Assembly: GCF_022605725.1 (NCBI RefSeq)
Contig: NC_065549.1
Span: forward strand, 28,473,690-28,537,689
DNA from: Anthonomus grandis grandis
Taxonomy: Eukaryota; Arthropoda; Insecta; Coleoptera; Curculionidae
Length of the DNA stretch: 64,000 nt
Direction of reading: 5' to 3'
Below, in pieces: positions 40,601-52,600 of this stretch. A program made the position numbers and the translations under genes. Within the stretch, counting starts at the first letter, position 1, and the number at the start of each line of letters is the position of its first letter. The notes below the pieces were generated by a model, which was not told where the DNA came from, searched no databases, and saw nothing but the letters and a program-made list of their open reading frames with translations.

Positions 40601-43600
40601 ATCCCTGCCCAAACATTAAACATAACTTTCTGTGGATATTGAGTTCGTGTTGTTACATATTTATGCTGATTTTCTTTATCCCAATACTGATAATTTTGAA
40701 CGTTAGGTTCATTGTTTAAAGTAACTGCAAGATTTCTTGTACTTATTTTTCCTTCATTTTCTTCCACATATAAAAAAACCTGCAAATATCTATCATTTTC
40801 TTCGTTTTCTTAGCTTTGATGATTGTTCCTCATTGTTTTCCTCACATTTGCAATTAACTATTGCCTTGATAAAACCATTAAACCATTAGTACTTTTTCTT
40901 CAGTAGTGTAGCCCATAGCCGCGTTTTTTAATGTAGAATTTTAATGCAGTGAACTTATTATCACAAATTATTTAATGTTCATCACCAGTCAAGGTAATAC
41001 ATTTTGGCTGGCATACTTGAGGCTTGCTGAATACAGGTCGACGATCGCCGCTTCGCATCGATATTGTTTAGTTTTCCGGATTGACGGGAGTGAAACTAGC
41101 GCCTTCTGGAAAGTTTCTTTTTATATGACCTGCTTTGCCACATTTTCAACACTCCTCCGGTTCTGGCGGCTACGTCCTCCAATCGTTGCAATTTTGTTTT
41201 GAACTTATTGGATTCTGTCTTCCATCAATGAAAGATACTCCTCCGGTCCTGGCGGCTACGTCTTCCAATCGTTGTAATTTTGTTTTGAACTTATTGGATT
41301 CTGTCTTCCATCAATGAAAGATACTGCTTTTTTAGTAAAGAAAATTTTTCTAGAATTTCTTTTTGTTTTCTAGGATTTTTGCAACCTGGCATAATTCGCT
41401 TTTAGGGTGGCAGATTTTTCTTCCAATTTTTCATAATTTTCCAGCAAATTAGCTTCCTTGTCAGCGAAATTTTTTTGCAACTTAATTTCCATCTTTCCAG
41501 AATTTCTCAGCAATTAATTTTTTAACCCTTAGAACATTTAGCCGATATCGTTTGCAATAACAAAAACAAAGTTGTCCGAGTCATCGCATTCTTCAAGTAA
41601 TGCGGTACGGGGCTGCTCCTGCATGTCTGCTTTCTTTCCTGTCAAATCGCAGTCCCTTTTTCAGATCAGCAATTTTTAAATCCATTAGCTTTTCTATTTT
41701 CATACACTTAAATCCGATTTATTTCAGTTCATTATTATTTATTTTTCAGCAATGTCTATTTGACTGACGTCCAATTCAGACCCTCTACACCTGACACCAA
41801 CGTCGTGTTTTTACCTTTCGCTAAGGTGTGAATAAAAATACCTGATGCACAAAAATCGTCAACTGATTTATTTTACACGTACAATTTAAATATGATGACT
41901 TAGCAATTACTAGAAATATCTATTTACACTGTGTTTATTTACTACTATTTATGTCTATTTAATAGTCGCGCCATTGTTCCGACTTAAACTGGCCTCCTGG
42001 CGGCGAGGGCGTCTATACTAACTAGACCTTGGTACCGGATGATTCACAAACACACGTGTGTCCAGAGATATCGTGCGGTGTGCCCGCTTGCGCCACCGCT
42101 ATGATTCCGGAATAAGGCAGAACTGCTGATATATTCGCAGCGTTTTCAATATCGTTATATTATTAATCAGAAAGAGTAGTATTATATTATTTGGAATTTG
42201 TTTTGTTTTCAGAAAAAAAAATTAAGGTTTATATTGCTTTATATTTTTAACAATGGTCAATCAATATTATAGTATTACAGGTTTATTGGTACTTTTAACT
42301 TTTTGACCATCAATATCCCTAACATTTGAAAGCAAGACGTGAATTAAAACTTGCAGTCATAGTTACGAAAGTTAACCTTTAGTTTTGAAATAGCCTTCAA
42401 TTAAAATTTTTTACGAAGGTCTAATTTACTTAGTACTAGCCGCATCTTATTTAAAATAAGTGAATTTAATCATACATTTTATTAAAATTACTATATTAAA
42501 AAATACTTACGTTTGTAAAATGTAATCCGATATGTAGTGAACTTCTTTATCCGCTTGAACATTTTTAAAGTTTTCAAGGATTTCTGCTAATAACACATCT
42601 ATCTCGTCAAAGTCATAGCTTTTAGATGTTAAAAGCTTTAAAATGATAGGTTTACACATAGACGCAAAGTAATTAGAAAATATTTCCAAATCTGAGACAC
42701 ACAGCAATAATTCAATGAGTGCCTTAACGTTTGGATAAATGTCATCTGTTATGTTACATTCTGTCAATCCTCTGAGTAGTTTGTCTAATAGCATAAGTAA
42801 TCCAGCCAATAAGTCGGAATCATTGATATTATTAAAATCTGATATCATTGACGTCGCAAAGTTTAACGTATATCGAACAGCTTTCGTATTGGCATAAAAC
42901 GATTCTATCTGGCTTATCTCCAATAAAATGGGAAGGCATTGTCTAAAACAAAAACACACAAAAAATCAAATAAAGTAAATCGTATCACATCTCTATTAGA
43001 TAAAATAAATGCTATTAAGTAATAGCAAATGATTATGTAAAAACAATTTTTATATAAAAGCAATAAACCTAATATGCAATTTTATATTATATATACTAAA
43101 ATATATAATATAAATATAACCTCAAATGAAATATATTTTTACTTGTTTACTCAGAAATAATACTTATCAGCCAGATTTTTTGAGTCATTTAAAGTAAAAA
43201 TATTTGAAATTAATTATGTAACTGATGTACAGGATATTTATAAAAAGTACATTGGTGAATATTGGTATTATTATTGTTAATAATAATAATAATAATAATA
43301 TTAATTATTAATATTATTATTATTCTTATTATATAACGCTTTTTATTTAGATTAAGTGCAAATGAAACATGTTCCTCTGGGGAAATTCATGTTATGTCTT
43401 TCATTGTTAATGTATGAATGAAAATAAAAATAATTACATTGCATATCTCTTTCCATGTTTGTCTTGAAGGAAATCGAAAAAATCTTTTATTAATGTTTTT
43501 CAGAACCATTTAAAATATACATATTGTTACATGAAGGATATTTACAAGAAAATTTTAATCAATTTTTTAACCCATTTACGCCTTACCGTCCTTTTAAAAG

Positions 43601-46600
43601 GATTTTAAAAAGAAACCCGTATTTTTCTGATTCAGCTGACGGTTTGAAGATGTCGCCAGTGTCACATTATATTTAGTTAACATCTTAAACAAGGTCAATC
43701 GCGAATGTTAGGATTTTGTTAATTTTTGGATCGATAGTGACGAATAAAATACGCTGTGTTTCTAGTGATTTTGCAATGAGTGACTGAAGGTAAGATATGT
43801 TAAAACTCGTTTATTTTTTCGTTCTTGTTTTGATTGTTTTTAACAAATAACATAACATACTGACCGTTTTATATATTTGTGGTTATGTTTCACACTTCTT
43901 GATCAATCCAGGAGCGTTCAATTAAACGAGTCCTTTTAAAAGGACGGTAGGATTATATACTACTATGTGGTTTTTTACAGGTATTGGAAAAAGCCACTAA
44001 TAATGGCAGAACTCTTAGAGGAATTGGAGAATAACTCTACGTCGGACATTCCTACAGGCATTACAATTTTTCCACCCGAAAATGCCAACGAAAACTGCGA
44101 TACCGATGAAGATTCTGGGGCTGAAGACGATGTAGTACCAAATAATTTACCCCGAGTGCAACTAAGGGCCCCGGCGGAAATTGAATTTGACGTAGAAGGT
44201 GAAGACGACTGGGACAGTGATGACGATCTACCATTGTCCACTTTTGTTGAAAGGCGACCTAAACACATAAAGACGTTTGACTATACTTTCAATAAAGATT
44301 TAGAGTCTACGTTTATGCAGTGGCAATCAGTTCAAACTGCACAAAGCAATCGTTCCCCTGGAAATATTTTCAAGCTGTTCTTTGATGAGAACTTGGTAGG
44401 AGAAATTGTCAATTTTACCAATATTTATGCACAGCAAATAAAAATCGCCCCGGTAACGTTACTGCAGACGAGATGTACTGCTTCATAGGTGTGTTACTTG
44501 TCAGTGGATATACAACTGTTCCAAGGCGACATATGTATTGGCAAAATTGCAACGATACCCAGAATAAACTTATATTAGCTGCTATTTCCAGAGATAGATT
44601 TCAATTCATAGTGAGTAATCTTCATTGCAGTGATAATACTTCCCTTGATAAAAAAGACAAGTACTTTAAACTGCGTCCTCTTTTCAAGAGCCTAAATGAG
44701 ACATAGCGGTAAGCAATTTATTCGAGGCAAGCCTATAAGGTGGGGGTATAAATTTTGGATAGGTACCCTACGCCTTGGATACAATGTTTATTTTGTTCCC
44801 TACCAAGATGCGTCGACAACAATTCCGGACAAATATAAACACCTGGGTTTGGGAGCGTCAGTTGTTCTCCAATATGCAGATGTTTTACAGAAAATGCCTT
44901 ACCAGCCCTTTCACATATTTTTCGACAATTTTTTTACATCTTTGTCACTTCTAAAGGAGCTAAAATTGAGGAAAATCAGGGCAACTGGTACTATACGTAA
45001 AAACCGGATCCCACAATCTCCATTTAGCAATGCGGCAGTTCTGAAGAAAAAGACACGAGGTACATTTGAATGGGGTGTTGCTGATAATGAAATCGCATTA
45101 TGCAAATGGAATGACAACAGCGTTGTTACTTTAGCCACCAATGCATGTTCAGTTTTGCCAGTAAATAAGGTCAAACGATTTTCACAGGCTGAAAAAAAGC
45201 GTGTTTATATAGATCAGCCTCAATTGATCAAGGCATACAACGAAAATATGGGAGGTGTAGACCGTAGTGACCAAAACATAAGCCAATATAGAGTTTCAGT
45301 ACGAGGTAAAAAGTGGTATTTTCCGTTATTTTCTCACTGTGTAGACATGGCCTCACAAAACTCGTGGCAACTCCATAGGAATAATGGTGGTACTCTTGAC
45401 CAACTACTTCAGTTTAGAAGGGACCTAGGGACACAGCTGCTCGAAACGTACAGGAAAACAACTAAGAGAGGACCTTCGAAATTGCCAAAAACTGCATTCC
45501 AATTCTCACGTTACGATAGACTAGATCATTTAGTTACATATCACGAGAGTCAGCGGAAATGTGCTGTGTGCCACAAAAAAGCAAATTTCGTGTGCCAAAA
45601 ATGTGAAGTTGGTCTTCACCCAAAAAACTATTTTGTGGACTATCATACAAATTAGTTTTTAAGTTTAAGTTTTAAGTATTTTGCTAAGCATTTTGTAAGA
45701 TATATAAACATATTTTTAAGTCTTTACTTATTTTTCTAATAGTAGCCCTTTATCCTACCGTCCTTTTAAAAGAACCGCCGTTTTTTCCAAAACTGGAAAT
45801 TGAAAAAAAAATCATGATTTTTTCTCGACTTATGGGACCTTCTATTGACCGTTTTTAAGAAAAAAATATACAAATTCGGAAAAATATAGTTTCAGGGTCA
45901 AATGGGTTAATTGTGGAAAATAAAATGAGAGGCTAAACATTTTGTAATATGTATTTGTAATTATCAGGTTGTCAATTAAATATTTGAAACTGGAAACTTC
46001 TTCACTGAAACCAACTAAATTTGATTTTATTAAAGCCTAAAAATTGACAATACAAAAAGGTAATAGTAATAAATCATATCACATTTTCTTACCAGAAACC
46101 TGTTATTGCTGCAAATAAATTAAAACATTACTCCCGATATTAAAAGAGAACTTCTTAGGAAAAGAAAATTATTAATTTAAAAAAGATTGTTTTATGAATT
46201 ATTAATTCATAAAACAATCCTAACCCATGCTTCCAACATATAAGTCGATAAAGTTATATGAAGCTTAGGGGTTTAGGTGAGACGGGAGATAAATATGGTC
46301 GCTCCATCGGCGAACTATTTTTTATTTTTCAGAAAATTTAAATAACTTAAATTTCATAAAGTCTCATAAATTCGAATATCACGAAACAAACAATAAATAT
46401 GCCTACGCCTCTGGTTGTTCTAAAGGACCGCCTCCTAAAAAATCTGACGATACGCCCACCGGTATGAAAGTTGAATGTGGCGGAGCGAAATAGTCTGCCA
46501 CCCAAGATGGCCGATTGATTCTGATTGACTAATTTTTGACGTACATCAAATATGACAATAGTGACATTTTAAGTGTCGGATTTGACGATTGTCAAATCCG

Positions 46601-49600
46601 ACCGAGAATCATGTCAAGCCTCATGATTTTCTTCCAATTTTAAGTAATTTTATAGCTTTTTGTAGTTTTTTTAAGTTATGGGTTGATAAATTATTTTACA
46701 AACGTGCCAACATCGAATCATCGTGCAACTACATAGATCAGGAGACAGGTAAATTTCAATTATGACATACCTAAGTGTTTTCTAATAATGTTGAGGCGCA
46801 TCTTACATGTTTTATCATTTTCCAGGGTATACCTATTATAGATTCAATTCTATTTTGGACATATTTATGTCATCAATTGAGAACAGTCAAATTAACATTT
46901 TTTTTACAATTCAGTTTTAATTCTTGGACCTCCACTGGGAAAATGTCTAGTATTTCCTTTTCCTTGTCTTCATCTAGATTAAGATATTCGTACAAATATC
47001 CTTTATGCACTAGTTTGTATATTAGAAATTGCCCAGACAGTCACACAAATCACAGATTTTTTTAAATTTCCATTGAATCCATCCTTACAAAAATCTTGGA
47101 AGATCAGTCTGTCTAAAAATGTCTGACTAAAAGTTACGACTTCTCTTTTTGTGACCAGCATGACATTGTAAAACAAATTGATTAAGATAACACTAGCTTA
47201 ATAATTTATAAATATTTAAAGGATTTAAATCAAAAGCAAACTTTAAAACCACAACAACAATCTTTAAATGTTGGCCATTTAAAAAAATAGAAAAAGTTTC
47301 GACAATCTAAAATGTTTAAAAAAATAGACAAAAATCTTGAATATCCTTATTTAACACTCATGAAAAACAATCAGAATTCTTTTTTTTTAACTTTTCAGCT
47401 AACAGATAGCGCTAGATATTAGATAGAGCTAGATATTAGTAGATAATATCTTATTTTTAAAAAGTCGATTCAGCTTTTTGAAAATCTCTAAATTTAAATT
47501 ATTTTAATTATCGCTTAAATATTTTTAAAATGCTTAAGCTAAATTACCTGAGACATTTTGATAGTAAATTTACAGTCCTATTTTATTTACTGACCCATAA
47601 CTAAAATCATGGTATCTACTTAAAGTAAAATTATAGACTAATATAAAACCCTTTAAAGTATTATTTAGAACCTTAATTGTGATCGTAACTACTATGATAT
47701 TCAATACTTCAATATTTAAAAAATATATATGTTTAATTTTTTATTTACATATGTTTGTTACATGTTTTTTTATAATGTTTTAAACTCTTATGAAAACAAA
47801 AAAAGCAGATAATTTTTTCTGAAAATCCAGAAATTATTAGAATTTTCACTTAAAATATGCTGTATACCTGCAACAATTCCATTTTTCACATAAAAGGTCT
47901 TATTAATACCATACTTACAGTATTTAATTTAGAATAGATTGTAACTATTTTTATGCGTATTAAAACCCTTTGTTAAATTTATTTTAATTCATCTTAAAAT
48001 AAAATATTTAAAGAGTTTATTTTTTTTTTTTTTTTATTTTAAATTTGCTCCCATACCTATCGTGCCAATTTCTAATTCTTGGTAAGTATCTATATCTAAA
48101 TATCTTAAATGTTCTAAATAAGTATTATCTTAAGAAGTAAATTTAAATCAAATAAAATTTTAGTTGATGTGTTAATTCTTGTATAAAGTGTTTTCTGTGG
48201 CCAATCAGTTTAAAAATTGGCTCGGCACGAAACGGCAATGATTTTGCTGTTGTAGTAACCGAGCCACTCAGATAACCTGTCGATATATAATTTTATATAT
48301 ATTATATTAGATAGATAGATAGATTAGATTAGATATGATAGATATTATATTAAATTAAAAAATATTGTGTTTTTAGGGGATCAATATGATGGCCTTACTT
48401 TCAAACTTTTAATATATAAGTCACGCCCCATAAATTCCTTTTTGAGACACAGATAAAGTTGTGGAAAACAGTCAAAAAGAAACTCAAATCATATGACAAA
48501 TGATGTTCTCTGTTTTGCCAAGCAAGGTGGCCGACATACGATGCCGATTTTCACCATACAAGCTTCATGTGATTTTGTCCAACGAGGGTCCTAACGTGGT
48601 ACGGTTTGTCGCCATTTTGGCGCTGGTGGAAACGCCATGTGTTTCGACGTGTTCATTTGGGTTGCGGGACCAATCAGTTTAAAAATTGGCTCAGCACGAA
48701 ACTAATTTTGCTGTTGTAGATGGCACGCCGCACCTCTACTGTGCTATGGTGTCATAGTGGTTTTATTTTAATAGATATGCGGAAATAGGTTGTCGTATGC
48801 AGCATTGGTTTCAAAGGCAATCAAAATCATTTCCAATCGATTATTATAATTTTTTTATTCAAATTGAATGAGATTGAACTTACGAAAAGGTTAATGTTTT
48901 TTTTTAGTTTTTAGAGAATTAATTCGCATATGAAATATTGTGTTTTTAGGAGATCAATATGACAACTTTGCTTTAAAACTTTTAATAGATAAGTCACGCC
49001 CTATAAATTCCTTTTCGAGACACAGATAAATTTGGCGAAGAATACAATTTTGTATTACGTTTGTCTTTTTCTGTTCCTGTTGCACACTGACTTTTTCTCT
49101 CTTTCGTTTGCGCATCTCATCGGCCACTTGAATATGGTTGAGTAGTAGTAAAGATTTCTACTTTAGAGAGACAGTCAGTCATACGATGTTTATGGTGTTG
49201 TTATAGTTTTCGCAGTTTTAATTGATTTTAAAAGATAATAATAATAAACAAATTTACTCTAACGTCGACGTGCAGAAAATGTAAAAAATGGATGAAGCAA
49301 TTTTCGTATCTAAGTTTAATGTCGTGGATTGCACATAGCAGTACAGTAAGTACAGGCACCATCGAATACAATTTTTTTCAGGCAACTTAAAACTAAAATA
49401 ACTCAGCCTAGGTAAGTATTTGTGTTTTTTTTTTTAATTAACTGGCGAATGTGCTTAGTTTATGCTGTAGTAATAGTTTGAAATTATTTAATATTTTTTA
49501 GCTTTTTTTAAATTTTGCTGAGAATTTATTCCCATTCGAAAATTGCAGGTTAAAGTAGATATAGATACTACGAATACAAAAATTTAAAAGGAGGTATTTT

Positions 49601-52600
49601 TGCCTGTTGAAGGCAATTATTCAACAATGAAATACAACAGTTTATTTGTTATTTTTAGGAAAGATTATGTGGCCGATGAGCTCTTAATGAGGTTATTAAA
49701 AGGAAAATGAGTAAGCACAATTTAGCAAGCAACGTAAACAGCAACCAGCTCTATGTTAAAGGATGGTTCTAGGCATTAAATAAAAGAATGAATCATTACT
49801 AATATCTTAAGTTTTAAGGATTAAGTTGAATGTGGAGGTCAAGTAATACTCAAGCCTTTTAAATCTTTTTGCTCATTTGTTTTGCCAAAATTGTCAACGG
49901 CCTATATTAGACCTTCTTCAAGGCAAACAGAAAAAATCGGCATATGTTCGCCCTGAACGAAGCTTAATAGAAGCCTAAACGTTGAAAACCTAAATTTAAT
50001 CCTCAAAATTCAAAACAATTAAACTGGGTCACTAAAATAGCATATTAAATTACAATTGCCAATTTCTGTTTATTATTATTATCAGTAAAATCATTCATCT
50101 GTCAAGTTTTTTTTCATTTAGCTTTTACTTAGGTAAGTATTTTAGTAGGATTCAAACACCATTTAAATGTGTATAACTTTTATGACACTGTTACATGCGG
50201 AAAACAATAGTTTAATGTTATTTCCAATAAATGACTTATGTATAATCTGTTAGATTTCTTTTTGAAATTAAATTTGTTAAAAATTATAAATATGAGGATA
50301 ATCACATTATAGTTTTGATACTATCTAGGCAAAAAAAAGCCTGTTTTCACCCCCACCAAAGTGGCAACAAACTGTACATGCATAGGTAAGGTATGTAGGG
50401 CAGTTTTCACTTTTTCTTATTTGATAAATTCGTATAATAGAATAATTACATTTTTATCACTTAAATCTATATTTTATTTTTATACGCAGCCGTCGCGATT
50501 TCACCAATTCACATTAATAAAATGTTAAGAATAATAATATTATATTGTATTATTTTAAAAACCTAAAAATTAATACTAATATACTTTTTTAGAAGCATTA
50601 ATTTATTATGGCTCTGACGTCAAAGTTCTTACTGAAATTTTTTTATATAAACGCAAAAAATTTGTTTCGCTTTGCAATTATAATTGATAATTAATATAGT
50701 AAAATAATACAGGCCTCAATAAAAATGCAATTAAACTAGCACTCCAGATCATTAACAAAAAAATATATTTCAACATCTACTCTAAATAAAATAGTGATTT
50801 ATGTAACAAATGTTTAAATGATCCTTTTTTTAGGAATTGTAAATTCGACAATGGCACATGCGACAATTCGCATGAATAAAAAAGAGAAGTTTTGTCACAC
50901 GAGTAACAAAATTTTTTCTACTACTACAGAAAATCTTTTAAAAAAAAAATTAAATAACTTTTTATGCACTAGTGCGTAATGTTTCAACAAATAACTGTAT
51001 AATAAATAATATGTTAAAAGCCTTTCGTCCATGAGGTATAATATATTTCTGTTTTTGAAATTGGAAATTTAAAGGAACTAATTGCATTGCTTTTATTTCT
51101 TGTGCTATTGCATCCACGATAAGCACGTTTACGTACTTCACTACATTTACCATTGGATCAGTTTAAAATAGCTATTCAAAAAGAATTTATATTATAATAT
51201 TAATATAAAAATATAACCACGCAAAAAGCCCCCGACAGAAAGAGGATGTAATAAAGGGCTAGTAAAAATTACCACGCACTCTGAGTAGTACGCCGTGCAT
51301 CCAACACATACTATTACGTGCAAACATAATTAACTTCCTATTTTTCAATCAATGCTAACAAATTTTTCTTCACAATCCGCCGTTCGGCCGTACTAGTAGT
51401 CACGATTTGCAAATGGGCATCTTCCTCGACGCTCCATAGTCTACAGAGAACTCACTAACATCAAAATAATACTTATAAATATAAATATCACTTATATGTC
51501 TAATTCCATCACTCCGAACCAAACTTCGACTGAACTGTCAACTGACTCTGACGCGGCGACGGGACTTCTTATTGCATATTGGGCTGACCATGATTCTGGC
51601 ATAGAGTGAGATCCCAGGTCCCCCAGACGTTACTTAATTTCTCCCGCTCGAAATTTTCAGAATATGTACAGTAATATATGTCTAAGGACACATGCATACC
51701 CGCTAGCCTGGATACGAGGCCCTTTTACAGGGAACAGGTAAGAAATGGACGTAAACATATGACTTTCCTTACTTAAATTCTTCCTGTTGGTTTTTGGATA
51801 TGTTTTACAAAATAGTGTAAAAAATCAATATCCAATATTGCCAGATACTTCCTGTCGGCGGAAACTTCCGCCAGACGCTTTAAAGTTTCACTAAAATTAT
51901 TTGTATCTTACTTATTTTCTTACTTTTAATTTTTATATATGACATTCAGGGGACTGTTTTAATAACTTTTGTATACAGCCAGACCAACCCCATGGGCCAA
52001 TCATCCCCCCACACACCTGCTGCTGTGCGCTTACACACACAGCATAACGTTAATGCAACGACAGCATTATCCATGCGCTTAACTGCGAGCGAGATAGTTA
52101 GTCGGGTATATGAGATGTATATGATAAGAGAATTTCTTTCAGTTTGTATGCAACCACCACTTCTCTATATTTTTGTGTTTTGTGCTTTCGACGCAGTTTT
52201 GTTTATTATATTGAATGCTTTTTTTGGGTATTTACAACCTATATATTTGTTTTTGTTCTGTGTTTACAACGTGCAGTGCGGGAACATAATAAAATTATTT
52301 GCAGTGTTCAACAAAATAGCATAGCTGAATTATTAAAATGTGTTTTTTGTGCTAAAACTGATGTGAATTTAATATTGTTTACTGACGAAACATTTAAAAA
52401 GTGTAAACAAATTTTAAAATGGAGAAAGGAACATCACCTAAATATAAAGATGTTATTTTGCCAGATGAATTACTTGAAAGTTGTTACCACACACAATGTT
52501 ACAAGTCATTCACTAGCTTAATGAAAAAATATTACTCGTCAAAATCGAAAACTATAGCTGAATCTAATGCTTCAATAAGCAAGTCGTTAGATGCTACAGC

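Larger units (their letters stand above)
43571..45906 (+). mobile_element. piggyBac-like element with TTAA target duplication
   Basis: TTAA at 43567-43570 is followed by CCCATTT, and AAATGGG at 45900-45906 is followed by TTAA at 45907-45910. This is the form of a piggyBac insertion: CCC-starting inverted ends and a TTAA duplication. The 2,336-bp element carries a plus-strand transposase relic. TACCGTCCTTTTAAAAG occurs at 43584, inverted at about 43931, and again at 45756. Copy B of the host repeat at 54.5 kb has the unoccupied site, so both borders are directly supported. Confidence 0.95.
43427..46200. repeat. Dispersed repeat, copy A, split by piggyBac
   Basis: 43427-43566 plus 45911-46200 match 54367-54830 over about 430 bp, with shared blocks such as ACATTGCATATC, AGAACCATTTAAAATATACA and GATTGACAATACAAAAA. 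The match is broken only by the piggyBac-like element. The repeat has no coding potential that I recognise. Confidence 0.85.

Noticed and set aside
43975..44268. 97-codon antisense frame
   Set aside because: It is the mirror of the acidic N-terminus of the piggyBac transposase.
46860..47030. Minus-strand coding-like stretch (KGYLYEYLNLDEDKEKEILD)
   Set aside because: It looks protein-like but lacks splice sites, and its phase is not needed by the host gene, whose exons 1 and 2 already join in frame across this interval.
51010..51125. Possible THAP zinc-finger start on the minus strand
   Set aside because: Only one Cys and an FKFP-like motif are visible; too short to claim.
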